A stretch of 43,961 nucleotides of DNA from NCBI GenBank assembly GCA_964629645.1, contig CAZVSU010000009.1, positions 1 through 43,961 on the forward strand, written 5' to 3'. This document shows positions 1-8,747 of this stretch, piece after piece. Position numbers and translations under genes: made by a program. Below the pieces are notes generated by a model. It was given only the letters and a program-made list of their open reading frames with translations. It made no database searches and was not told the origin of the DNA. The first letter of the stretch is position 1; every line of letters starts with the position of its first letter. This stretch comes from JAAKFL01 sp964629645 (GTDB taxonomy: Bacteria; Chlamydiota; Chlamydiia; Chlamydiales; SLFE01).

Positions 1-503
1 TAGAAAACTTGAGGTCAAATTTCAATTTCAATCTTCAACCCCGTGACCGTTTACTCTCCGCGCGCGTCTCAGCTTATGCTCAAGAAGCGTTTGCCATTCT
101 CAAATTGAGCGCGCTGTATTTTGTGAAACAAACGTGGTTCGACCCGAAAAAAGATGATGTCGTAGAAGGCGAAACTCCCGTGTTATTTGTCCACGGCTAT
201 CTCCACAACAGCTCGGGGTGGAACCATCACAAACAGCAGTTCAGGAAGGCGGGACGCCATAACCTCTTCACCGTTGATCTCGGAGCTCTCCCCGCGAAAT
301 CGATCGCAGATTATGCCGAAGTGCTGAGCAAGCGAGTCAAACACGTCAAAAAAGTGACAGGGCGAAGCGACCTTATACTGATCGGCCATTCGATGGGGGG
401 AGTCGTGAGCGCTCACTATGCCGTTAATCAAGCTTTTCGAGACAAGACAACAGTGACTCATGTGATCACGCTGCATTCCCCCCTGCAGGGGACGAAAACA
501 CAC

Positions 504-667
504 TAGTACACCTTATAAAAAGTTTTTGATCAAATTCGGCATTATAAGCGCCGCGATGAGCTGATCTTAATCGGCTCTATATTGTTAATATTGAGCCGAT
601 TAAGATCGGCTCATCCCGGCGGCTTAGAATTCGAATTTGTAGAAAAACTTTTTATAAGGTGTACTAG
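504..667. mobile_element. 164-bp fold-back (MITE-like) element inside the lipase gene
   Basis: The whole segment is one long imperfect palindrome. Its outer arms are TAGTACACCTTATAAAAAG at the left and the reverse complement at the right, ending in CTAG. An inner stem at 555-577 pairs with 593-615, 23 bases with a single mismatch, around an AT-rich loop. It encodes nothing. CTAG flanks both ends, so a CTAG or TA target duplication is possible. However, a single remaining CTAG would keep an in-frame stop, whereas deleting 504-667 restores the reading frame. A second copy, in the other orientation, begins at 43891. Confidence 0.8.
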
Positions 668-919
668 CTGGGAGCTGGTCCATGTGTCCGCAACATGCCA
701 TATCAGTCCCCGTACATGATGACGTTAAGCGACAAGATCAAGAAAACCGCTGACATTAACTTTATGCACGTCGCATCGAAAGCCGATCTTCTTGTAAAGC
801 CTTACACATCAGCTTTAAATGGCGCCTCTTCTGCCGGGGCTAGAAACATTCTCGAGCCGCACCTCGGCCACAATGCCATTTTGTTTTCGAATCGAATCAT
901 CAATAAAGAAATCGATTTT

Positions 920-937
920 CTAGGGGACGTCCCCTAG
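920..937. repeat. Perfect 18-bp palindrome, collapsed copy of the GGGGACGTC repeat
   Basis: CTAGGGGACGTCCCCTAG is a perfect palindrome. It equals the two outer ends of the longer repeats at 16191 and 21302 joined at their shared GACGTC. Its right TAG (935-937) ends the lipase remnant on the plus strand, and its reverse complement TAG (936-934) ends prmA on the minus strand. Confidence 0.75.
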
Positions 938-1710
938 GGTTGAAGAGAAAATAAATAGGCCGACCACTCTCCTTCAGAGAACGCGTCCTCTAGACTCCAT
1001 CCCCAGGAATCTGCAAGCTTGAGGTAGCGCGCCTCATCACGCGTCAGAATGCCCGATGTCAACACCTTGGCTCGGATCGCATGCAGCTGAGGGAGGGCCG
1101 GCCAGGCGTGAATCTGTTCCGATTCAATCATATTCATCAAAACAACGGGATGATCGGGGGCAAAGAGCATCTCGTCCGGAAGGGAAAAGGTCACCTCGTG
1201 CATCTGGTTGAGACTGCGATTGTCCAGGCAGTGCTGAAGCGCGTCGGCGCTGATGTCGACCCCATGCACGGGGCGGGCGCCGAGGGCAAAGGCGCATAAA
1301 CTGAGAACGCCGCTGCCGCATCCGATGTCGATGACGGCGCGCCCTTTCACAATTTCGGGCATTGCCGCGAGCATAAGGCGCGTCGTGGGGTGGGAGAGAT
1401 CGCCAAAACCGGGTCCCGGCTTCAGCAGCACATCTCCGTAGCCCGTAATGGGGACTTTGAGAACGCCCCTTTCAAAACCGGGAGCATGGGTCTGCCATTG
1501 AGCCTCCCAATCAATGTTTGGCGCCGGCTGCTCCTCCCAAAGGTAAGGGAAGTCATCGGTCAGAAAATGGTCGGCGCAAAACAGGTAGATCGATCCATCC
1601 CCATTTGCCGTCTGTTCGCTAAACATCGGCACAAGCCCCCGCCCTTCCAGGTCCTTCCACGTGTCGTCAACCGTGTCCCGAACCGTCACTTTGATATATT
1701 TTTCAGTCAT
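934..1710 (-). CDS. prmA: Ribosomal protein L11 methyltransferase
   Basis: This 258-residue protein is an S-adenosylmethionine-dependent methyltransferase of the PrmA family, which methylates ribosomal protein L11 in the cytoplasm. The SAM-binding motif I reads VIDIGCGSGVLSLCAFALGA, followed by an acidic GVDIS strand end and a later VLMNMI segment in the motif IV position. It is slightly shorter than E. coli PrmA (293). The ATG at 1710 is preferred over an in-frame TTG at 1728: it lies 2 bases after the trkH stop and has GGAAG about 11 bases upstream, inside the end of trkH. It is the last gene of a trkA-trkH-prmA run. Its stop codon is contributed by the palindrome at 920-937. Confidence 0.85.
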   Translation of the reverse strand: MTEKYIKVTVRDTVDDTWKDLEGRGLVPMFSEQTANGDGSIYLFCADHFLTDDFPYLWEEQPAPNIDWEAQWQTHAPGFERGVLKVPITGYGDVLLKPGPGFGDLSHPTTRLMLAAMPEIVKGRAVIDIGCGSGVLSLCAFALGARPVHGVDISADALQHCLDNRSLNQMHEVTFSLPDEMLFAPDHPVVLMNMIESEQIHAWPALPQLHAIRAKVLTSGILTRDEARYLKLADSWGWSLEDAFSEGEWSAYLFSLQP

Positions 1711-1712
1711 GC

Positions 1713-3353
1713 TCAATCCCGCTTCCAAAATTCAGGGACTAAGACGACAAGCACGGTAAAAAATTCAAGACGCCCCAGCATCATCCAAAGAGAGGTCAGC
1801 ACACAGCCGAAATTGGACAAAAAAGCAAAAGAATCGGTCGGTCCCGCTTCGCGAAAGCCCATACCTGAATTATTGATGGTGCTTGTGATGACAGTCACTG
1901 CGGTTTCCGGGTCGTTGCCGTCGAGAGTGAGAAGGAATGTCCCGAGCACTGCCATAAAAATTTCTGTGAGGAAGAAGCAAAGAACTGTGATGGCCGCCCC
2001 CGTATCGACTGTGCGGCTGCCTATCCGAAGGCTGCGGACGGTTTCAGGACGGAAAATGAGTTCGATTTTATCTTTGCAGATCCGAAACAACATGATATGG
2101 CGAATCATTTTCATTCCACCGGCTGTCGATCCTGCCATGCCGCCGAGATAGATCAAAATAAGCATCAGCATCTGCAAGGGGTAGGGCCACTTGTCGTAAT
2201 TCGCGACAGCAAATCCACTAGAGGTTTGCGCTGAGATGACCTGAAAAAAGCCTGTTCTTAAGGCTTGCGTGACCGAGTAGACGCCCGATTCTCCTGAGGT
2301 TGTCAGATAATCGACAGTCCCCACAAGATTGGCCGAGACAAAAAGCGCCGAGAGCGTGATCACAACAAGATAAACGATCAGTTCCACGTCATAAAATCGG
2401 AAAAATTTGCCTTTAAGACCAAAATAATAGAGCGAAAAATTGATGCTTCCTATCATCATAAACAACATGACAACATACTCTGTCGCGGCATTGTCGTAGG
2501 CGCCTATGCTGCCATTGACAACGGTAAAGCCTCCTGTCGAGATCGTCGAAAGGGTGATGCAAACTGAATCGAAAAGGGGCAAGTCCCGGTTGGTGTAGGA
2601 AAGAAGCGCGATCTGAACAAGCGACAGGCCGACATAAATTTTCCAAAGAACGATCGCTGTTTCCTTGATCCTCGGAGTCAACGACTCTTTGATCGGTCCC
2701 GGCATTTCCGAATGAAACAACAAGCGCCCCCCGACGCCAAGAGCCGGGAGAATCGCCACGAACAACACGATGATTCCCAGCCCTCCCAGCCATTGCAGAA
2801 AACTCCGCCAAAAAAGGATCGCTTTGCTGACAGCTTCTATCCCCTCCTTGATGATGGCGCCGTCGCTGCCTCGGACCGGTTCGACCGTTCCGTACCAGAT
2901 GTAATCGGTCACCAGTTCGTAGCGGACTTTTCTGATATAGGGGATCTCTTCGCCCTCGGCGTTGAACCGTTTGGGGGTAAGAAGAGATGCGCCCGTCGTC
3001 GTGATTCCGGATGTTGTCTCGAAGTAGGCCTGCACCGGATTCGAAAGAGTTCCGCTAAATAAAAAAGGGAGGGCGGCGAAAGCGGGAGCGAGCAGCCAAA
3101 TCATCACGACAGCCGCGAGACCTTCTCTACGAAACATCCGCCCCGATGATTTCGAACCGATCCAAGAGAAAAAAGCAGCGGCGAGACAGCAAACTGCGAT
3201 GGAGAGGGCGAAGGCCAGTGTGCTGTGGGGCTGAGGGTGATCGGCAGGGTCGCCGATAAACTCATAAAACAAGGCGAGCAGCAGCGGGGCGCACATCACG
3301 AGAGCAAAGCCCCAAAGAAACGTACCGACGATTTTGCTAATATCACGGATCAT
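1713..3353 (-). CDS. trkH: Trk-type potassium uptake protein, membrane subunit
   Basis: This 546-residue polytopic inner-membrane protein belongs to the TrkH/TrkG/KtrB superfamily. It has four repeats of the TM-pore loop-TM type. Glycine-bearing filter loops can be seen as TTTGASLL, STGGFT, TSSGFAV and NNSGMGF. Members import potassium, gated by the cytosolic TrkA ring. The gene starts 5 bases after trkA and ends 2 bases before prmA, so it is almost surely co-transcribed and translationally coupled. Pairing with an adjacent TrkA supports the Trk assignment over a stand-alone sodium/potassium symporter. Confidence 0.9.
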   Translation of the reverse strand: MIRDISKIVGTFLWGFALVMCAPLLLALFYEFIGDPADHPQPHSTLAFALSIAVCCLAAAFFSWIGSKSSGRMFRREGLAAVVMIWLLAPAFAALPFLFSGTLSNPVQAYFETTSGITTTGASLLTPKRFNAEGEEIPYIRKVRYELVTDYIWYGTVEPVRGSDGAIIKEGIEAVSKAILFWRSFLQWLGGLGIIVLFVAILPALGVGGRLLFHSEMPGPIKESLTPRIKETAIVLWKIYVGLSLVQIALLSYTNRDLPLFDSVCITLSTISTGGFTVVNGSIGAYDNAATEYVVMLFMMIGSINFSLYYFGLKGKFFRFYDVELIVYLVVITLSALFVSANLVGTVDYLTTSGESGVYSVTQALRTGFFQVISAQTSSGFAVANYDKWPYPLQMLMLILIYLGGMAGSTAGGMKMIRHIMLFRICKDKIELIFRPETVRSLRIGSRTVDTGAAITVLCFFLTEIFMAVLGTFLLTLDGNDPETAVTVITSTINNSGMGFREAGPTDSFAFLSNFGCVLTSLWMMLGRLEFFTVLVVLVPEFWKRD

Positions 3354-3358
3354 AGGCT

Positions 3359-4732
3359 CTAGAATATTTTCTGCAGTTCGTTTCGGTTTTTTGAATCACT
3401 GATCAAAATAACGGTATCCCCTGGCGAGATGATGCGATTTCCGTTTGCGATCATCACGCGGCCGCGGTTTTGTATGACAGCAATCAAAAAGTTTTTGGGA
3501 AGCAAAGGCCCGAGCTCTGATAGAGGGATGCCTGTAATACTCGATTTATCGGAAACGCTGATTTCAAAAACTTCTGCTTTTTCGTCATAAAGGGAGACAA
3601 GAGATGTCAAAGTTCCCGACAGTGCTGTCGCCAAAATCCGATTCCCCGCGATAATGCGGGGCGATGATGTGAACCCGAGCCCGAGCCGACTGGCAATCGG
3701 GCCGTAGTTGGCATTGGAAATTTGCACGATCACATTGTCGCAACCCGCTTCCTTGGCCAATAAACCGGACATCATATTAAGCTCATCGCTTCTTGTGCTG
3801 ACGACATAAGCATCGGTTTGACTCACCTTTTCCGAAAGAAGGAGATCGAGGTTTGTCCCGTCTTCGTTGATAATTGTTGTTCGAGTGAGAACGTCTGCAA
3901 GCTGCTGGCATTTTTTGCGGTCTTTTTCGATCAGCCGAATCGAAACATCAAGCCCTTCAAGCATTTTGATCAGATTGACTGCAGTGCGCGATCCACCCAT
4001 GACCATCACTGACTTCACTGTTTTTTGCGAGACTCCAAAATAGCTGTGGACTTCGCCGATGACTTCTGTCTCCCCGACAAGGGTCAGTTCATCGCCGGGC
4101 AAGACACAATCTTGGCCATGGGGAAAAATGATGTCGGCCTTTTCCTTTTCAAGATAATCATGTTCGGAAGAATGCCGCCTGCGGATCACGCCGACCATCA
4201 TCCCCTTGGGCAGCTCGAGTTCGGATAGGGGGATGTCTGCTTTTCTCCAGGTTGAGGGAATCATAATGGTTCTCAGCTGCACAGCTCCGTGCGCAAAGGT
4301 TTCGACACGAAGTGCTTCGGGAGTGAGCATATTCTTATAGATCTCATTGGCGACAAGAAGCTCCGGGCAAATAAAGTCGTCCACATTAAAAAGGCGGCCA
4401 AAATCAAGCCGCGTGCGATTCAAATAACGATTATCCCTCACTCTTGCAATCGTGCGCGGGTATCCAAGGTTTTTTGCTGTCGTGCAGCAGACAAGGTTGG
4501 TCGCATCTTCATCTGTCAGCGCCACGAGAAGTTCGGGAGACATTTCAATCAAGTCGTCGAGGAGCTGCCAATCGGCGCCCGAACCTTCGCGAACAGCAAC
4601 GTCGGTATCCCATGCGGCCTGCTCTAATTTAGCCGGAACGGGATCAATCAACTGAACGTTGTGTCCTTCACGCGATAAAAGCCCTGCGATGTGCCGCCCG
4701 GTCTGTCCTGCTCCGATGATCACCACATTCAT
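3359..4732 (-). CDS. trkA: Trk potassium transporter regulatory subunit, NAD-binding
   Basis: This 457-residue cytosolic protein has two RCK_N-RCK_C pairs. The first Rossmann motif is at residues 3-12 (VVIIGAGQTG), with a conserved acidic strand end in LIDPVP. The second half repeats the fold with VMVMGGSRTA followed by RLIEKD. TrkA binds NAD(H) and nucleotides and controls the TrkH channel. The length matches E. coli TrkA (458). AAGGAA lies about 9 bases before the ATG. It is the first gene of the operon, with a putative promoter at 4757-4784. Confidence 0.92.
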   Translation of the reverse strand: MNVVIIGAGQTGRHIAGLLSREGHNVQLIDPVPAKLEQAAWDTDVAVREGSGADWQLLDDLIEMSPELLVALTDEDATNLVCCTTAKNLGYPRTIARVRDNRYLNRTRLDFGRLFNVDDFICPELLVANEIYKNMLTPEALRVETFAHGAVQLRTIMIPSTWRKADIPLSELELPKGMMVGVIRRRHSSEHDYLEKEKADIIFPHGQDCVLPGDELTLVGETEVIGEVHSYFGVSQKTVKSVMVMGGSRTAVNLIKMLEGLDVSIRLIEKDRKKCQQLADVLTRTTIINEDGTNLDLLLSEKVSQTDAYVVSTRSDELNMMSGLLAKEAGCDNVIVQISNANYGPIASRLGLGFTSSPRIIAGNRILATALSGTLTSLVSLYDEKAEVFEISVSDKSSITGIPLSELGPLLPKNFLIAVIQNRGRVMIANGNRIISPGDTVILISDSKNRNELQKIF

Positions 4733-4756
4733 GGATCAAATTCCTTTTTTTTCCAT

Positions 4757-4784
4757 TGTATACGCTCAAGAATGGAAGCAACAA
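4757..4784 (-). promoter_or_regulatory. Putative promoter of the trkA operon
   Basis: On the minus strand, TTGTTG (4784-4779) is followed after 16 bases by TATACA (4762-4757), about 25 bases before the trkA start. It fits a sigma-70/sigma-66 type promoter. Inferred from motif and position only. Confidence 0.4.
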
Positions 4785-4866
4785 GTAAAATTTTTATTCC
4801 CTACAAATTAATGTCAGATTCAACTATCATACTGAATTATTCTAATAGTAATAGAGATTTTGTAGG

Positions 4867-7800
4867 ATGGTAAGATTTGTTTGTGTTTTTTTTACTCTAA
4901 TTTCCATCTCCCTTTTTTCGTCTGAACCAGTTCACCTTTCGCAACATTCTGTCGACGTTCGCAATGGACATTTTACTGAATCCAATACCGATATTTATAT
5001 CCCCGGCCCCCGCCCCCTTTTTCTCACTAGGACATACAGCGGGCCGGGCAGCACGTGGCAATGGCAGATCGAAGATGCCGCGACTTCGGTTCATGAGGCC
5101 ATGGAGCTGATTCAAAACCATGAGCGGGAGGGCGCTCCTCCATCAGTCCGCGTCGTCAGCCGCTCCACTCAAGACCTCTTCAGCGAAGCAGCTCTCGAGT
5201 GGGAAAGAAACCGTTTTTGGCTTCGGATTCACGACGGGCAGATTTGGGAGTTCGTTCAAGAAGGACTCTTTCTGAAAGAGGTTCTCTCAAACGAAGGCAG
5301 TATGACCTGCTACGAATACGACCAAGGGCAAATTGTCAAAAGGATAAGTCCCGACGGGACGATTTTGATCAATCAGCTATTTCCAAAAGAGTCTGAAAAT
5401 GCCGGCAAAGTGTACAGGCAATTTATCCAGTCGTCGAAAGATGATGAGCCCCACTTGGTCGCCGAATATGAATACAAAACGTCTGAAACTCTCGTCATTG
5501 GCGGCAATGGCGGCCGGACCCTATACCGTTTCGACGGAAGCCTGATCACCGAAATTTCTTTTGAAGACAGAAAAGAGCTCTACCGCTGGCTCGAGACAAA
5601 GCCCCTGCTTGTCGAGAAAAAAATAATGGATAATCAAGGCTGCCTCGTCAAAAAGGTCGAGTACGGCTACGACTACCTCGGAAGGCGGATTCGCGAAACT
5701 CTGACCGGAAACCTCACCGGCTCGGGAGAAGACTCCTACAGCTACTACCGACTTTTCAACAGCGAGGGACAAATCGCGCAATTTCGAGAAGACAACGGCA
5801 ACAAAACAACCCTCGAATACGATCCTGTCGGCCGTTATGTGACAAGCATGACCTCTGAGGCCCTGACTGTCACAATCGACTACGACAACAGGGGTGTGCC
5901 GACAGCAAAAGTGATCAGAGACCGGAAAAAAGGACTCATTCACGAAAAAATCATCACGCCCAGCGAAGCTGCTGAATCTGCCGGCCTCCCCATGATCGTC
6001 GAAGAGTTTGCGACCACTCAAGACGGAGAGACAATCCTCCACAAAACGACGCTCAATATTTATGGGAAACGAGGCCAAATCGTTGAAATGACCGTCATCG
6101 ATCATCTGAAAAACGACACCTGCGTCGTCAGGAAAGAATACGACGCTCTCGGCCGCGAAATCTCTTCAGAAAAAACAGACGCTGGTCTGCAGAGCGTCGC
6201 CTACACTCCCTTCGAAAAGGTACAGACTGAGATGTCAAAAGAGGGATGGCCTGTGACAAAATCACATACGTTTAATCCTTTGGGACAGTTGACCCGCTTC
6301 AAAGATGCGCTTGGATATGAAACCGAGTGCATCTACGATCGGCAAGGGCGCTTGTCCCACATCATCTCCCCTCCTGTTTTGAACGAAAATGAAGACGAAT
6401 ACAGACCCATTACGCAATTTGAGTATGATGCGCTCAATCACATGGTCAAAAGAATTGATCCCGATCAAAAAGTCACTCGCTACGAATATACGGCGAGGGG
6501 GCAAGTGTGCCGCGTGATCTATCCCGACGGCTCGGAAGACCGCACCCTCTACAATCCCGACGGATCATTTGCTTCTTTTTCCGGAGGCGAGCAAAGCGAC
6601 ACGCTTCCTTTGCCCGCACCACAAATTCCGGGCGGGTCCGATCTTGCTGAAACAACTGTTGATTATCAATACATAGACGAAAGGGGGCGCCGTGTCTTGT
6701 TGACCTCAACCCGCTATGAAGACGGAACTACCGCCAATACGACATACGACGCACTGGGCAGAGTAGAGTCGATCACTCTCATTAACCCTGAAGGAGACGT
6801 CGCGTCGCGTAGGCAGTACCGCTACAACGAGGGGGGACAGCTTGCTTTGGAGCGGGAGACCTCTTCGGAGCAGAAAGAAGTGCGCTGGATTTACGACGAG
6901 GCGGGGCGCATTCTCAAAAGAGTCGAGTCGTCCCTTACCAATGAAACCGAGGTCAAAATCACCTATTACGACAGCAGGCAAAGAATTAAACTGATCACTG
7001 ATTCGGAAGGAGCTGAAGTGCATTTTGAGTACAACGATTCCGGCCGCATCAGCCGGGTCTATTCTCCCGACGGATCTTTTCATTACGAATATCACTACGA
7101 CGCTCAGGACCATATTGTCCGAATCATCGACAGCCTGCCGGACAGTCAGCCAAAAGAAGAGTCTTCCCCTTTTTCAGTCCGCTCTCTGTTGACTAGTCTT
7201 CACCGCGCGGCCTCCTTCATCAACCGACGAATCGACGGCGAAATCGACCATTTCTTGGAAGACACAGAGCTCATCAGCAAGTTGACGGGCATTGCCGATC
7301 AAATCGGGGTCGATCTTCTCGGTGAAGAAGACATGCGGTTTTTAGGCTTTCACCCTTGTGAATCGGCAACAGGTATTTTCGGCCACGGATTCGAGCCAAA
7401 AAAATACCGCGTCACCTTTGTCAACGGGATTTTAACCACAATGGAACACCTGGAAAATCACATGACGCTCATCTCCGAATCCCACGGTGGCTGCAACATT
7501 CATTACTGCTATGTCGGCACGGGAGGATGGACAAATGATTTGATACGGGCTGTTTTCTCCAAAGGAGGCGTCGTCAACGCCGAAGCAGAAGAGCTGGCCA
7601 GCATTTGGAGAAGGCAAATCGAAGATCTGGGCGGTGTTGGTTCGGGTGGGATTATCTTTCACTATGCCCATAGCCTCGGAGGGACAACAACGAATCTGGC
7701 CAAAAATCTGATGACCCCCGAAGAGCTTAAAATGATCCGCGTGATCACAATGGGCTCTCCTACTCTGATCCGCGATGACCGCTTCCACAGCGTCACCAAC

Positions 7801-8004
7801 ATCATTAGCTGCCGTGACTACATTTCTTTCTTCGATCCCATCGGTTTTATTTCCGCCATCGTTTTCGAAGGGACCAACAGCGTTATTGTCGGAACCGACC
7901 GCGACGACCTTCCTTACTTCGATCATCCCTTCTACGGATACTGGACGCACCTGAAAAATCATTTTTGGGAAGAACTCGAAGAGTTTATGAAAGAACTTCA
8001 ATAA
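4867..8004 (+). CDS. Secreted RHS/YD-repeat protein with DUF687-like hydrolase C-terminus
   Basis: This 1045-residue protein begins with a signal peptide (about residues 1-20, ending near LFSSEP). Residues about 20-770 hold many YD/RHS-type repeats, such as YDPVGRYVTS, YDALGREISS, YDRQGRLSHI and FEYNDSGRIS. Residues about 850-1045 look like the alpha/beta-hydrolase-like DUF687 family of chlamydial proteins. They have an early VTFVNGI strand, an AHSLGG nucleophile-elbow-like motif (Ser about 936; the usual first Gly of GxSxG is Ala), and later FFDPIGF and HLKNHFW segments. RHS repeats form shells around C-terminal toxins in other bacteria, and a toxin or lipase tip is inferred here. No classical DPxG-type cleavage motif is evident before the tip. 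The ATG has no strong ribosome binding site. The gene stands apart from trkA, which diverges. Confidence 0.75.
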   Translation: MVRFVCVFFTLISISLFSSEPVHLSQHSVDVRNGHFTESNTDIYIPGPRPLFLTRTYSGPGSTWQWQIEDAATSVHEAMELIQNHEREGAPPSVRVVSRSTQDLFSEAALEWERNRFWLRIHDGQIWEFVQEGLFLKEVLSNEGSMTCYEYDQGQIVKRISPDGTILINQLFPKESENAGKVYRQFIQSSKDDEPHLVAEYEYKTSETLVIGGNGGRTLYRFDGSLITEISFEDRKELYRWLETKPLLVEKKIMDNQGCLVKKVEYGYDYLGRRIRETLTGNLTGSGEDSYSYYRLFNSEGQIAQFREDNGNKTTLEYDPVGRYVTSMTSEALTVTIDYDNRGVPTAKVIRDRKKGLIHEKIITPSEAAESAGLPMIVEEFATTQDGETILHKTTLNIYGKRGQIVEMTVIDHLKNDTCVVRKEYDALGREISSEKTDAGLQSVAYTPFEKVQTEMSKEGWPVTKSHTFNPLGQLTRFKDALGYETECIYDRQGRLSHIISPPVLNENEDEYRPITQFEYDALNHMVKRIDPDQKVTRYEYTARGQVCRVIYPDGSEDRTLYNPDGSFASFSGGEQSDTLPLPAPQIPGGSDLAETTVDYQYIDERGRRVLLTSTRYEDGTTANTTYDALGRVESITLINPEGDVASRRQYRYNEGGQLALERETSSEQKEVRWIYDEAGRILKRVESSLTNETEVKITYYDSRQRIKLITDSEGAEVHFEYNDSGRISRVYSPDGSFHYEYHYDAQDHIVRIIDSLPDSQPKEESSPFSVRSLLTSLHRAASFINRRIDGEIDHFLEDTELISKLTGIADQIGVDLLGEEDMRFLGFHPCESATGIFGHGFEPKKYRVTFVNGILTTMEHLENHMTLISESHGGCNIHYCYVGTGGWTNDLIRAVFSKGGVVNAEAEELASIWRRQIEDLGGVGSGGIIFHYAHSLGGTTTNLAKNLMTPEELKMIRVITMGSPTLIRDDRFHSVTNIISCRDYISFFDPIGFISAIVFEGTNSVIVGTDRDDLPYFDHPFYGYWTHLKNHFWEELEEFMKELQ

Positions 8005-8055
8005 AACATGCAGTTGGCTTATGATGACGCTTAATCTTTCAATTGGCAGATCAAC

Positions 8056-8733
8056 ATGTTGACCATTTCCAAACTTTTCGGGAGATCTCCTTTAGCTCCC
8101 CTCCTTTCCCATATGGAGCTCGTATCGGCATGCGTCCACAAAGTTTCGGACCTGTTTGATGCTCTGAAAAACGAGGACGAAAAAAAACTCAATGAGACAG
8201 CGCTTGAAATTTCAAAACTCGAGCACAAAGCCGACCTGACAAAAAATGACATCAGAAATCACCTTCCGAAGACACTCCTCCTCTCGCTTGTCGACAGAAC
8301 AAGAATCCTAGAGATTTTGTCCATACAAGACGGCATCGCCGATGCCGCTGAAGACATCGCTAAAATCATCACGCTCAGATCGGTCAAGATGCCCCCAAAG
8401 CTGAACGCTCATTTCGAGTCTTTCCTCAAGAAAAACATCGAAGCTTTCGAGGTGTGCCACGACGTCATCAGAGAGCTTCACGATCTTGTCGAGTCCGCTT
8501 TCGGCGGAATTGAAGCAGAAAAGGTGCGTCAAATGGTCCATGACATCGCCAAAAAAGAGCACGAAGCCGACATTTTACAACATGAATTGCTCAAAGCGCT
8601 GCTCGCATCCGAAAACGAACTTTCCTACAGCGAATTTTTTGTCTGGCAAAGTACGCTGACTTTGGTGGCTAAAATCTCCGATCTATCGGAAAAGCTGGCC
8701 AACCGCATGAGAATGACACTCGATATCAAGTAA
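8056..8733 (+). CDS. DUF47/PhoU-like phosphate transport regulator
   Basis: This 225-residue, almost wholly helical protein belongs to the DUF47 (TIGR00153) family, distant relatives of PhoU. These proteins are typically encoded beside Pit transporters and are thought to modulate them. Acidic/His-rich helix motifs such as EISKLEHKADL (about residues 54-64) and IAKKEHEADIL form two repeats of the PhoU-type metal-binding pattern. The stop is 14 bases before the pit start, giving a two-gene operon. No clear Shine-Dalgarno precedes the ATG. Confidence 0.85.
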   Translation: MLTISKLFGRSPLAPLLSHMELVSACVHKVSDLFDALKNEDEKKLNETALEISKLEHKADLTKNDIRNHLPKTLLLSLVDRTRILEILSIQDGIADAAEDIAKIITLRSVKMPPKLNAHFESFLKKNIEAFEVCHDVIRELHDLVESAFGGIEAEKVRQMVHDIAKKEHEADILQHELLKALLASENELSYSEFFVWQSTLTLVAKISDLSEKLANRMRMTLDIK

Positions 8734-8747
8734 GAGAAGAGGTGTCG

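Larger units (their letters stand above)
9..937 (+). pseudogene. Lipase-like alpha/beta hydrolase, disrupted by a fold-back insertion
   Basis: Two open segments, 9-506 and 668-937, form one alpha/beta-hydrolase split by an insertion. The first carries an oxyanion-type FVHGY stretch (about residue 60) and the nucleophile elbow GHSMGG (Ser about residue 128), and stops at TAG 504-506. The second resumes with LGAGPCVRNM and has GHNAIL, a likely catalytic-histidine region. Removing exactly 164 bases (504-667) joins THLGAG in frame, as expected for this family. The last codons and the stop come from a palindrome at 920-937, so the C-terminus is probably altered as well. The apparent start is TTG at 9 with open frame upstream, so the true 5' end may lie outside the window. 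The fold is known for lipases and esterases; the substrate is unknown. Loss of function is inferred. Confidence 0.75.

Noticed and set aside
1390..2151. Plus-strand frame of 253 codons
   Set aside because: It is antisense to prmA and trkH, both well supported by motifs, and its translation is low-complexity and basic.
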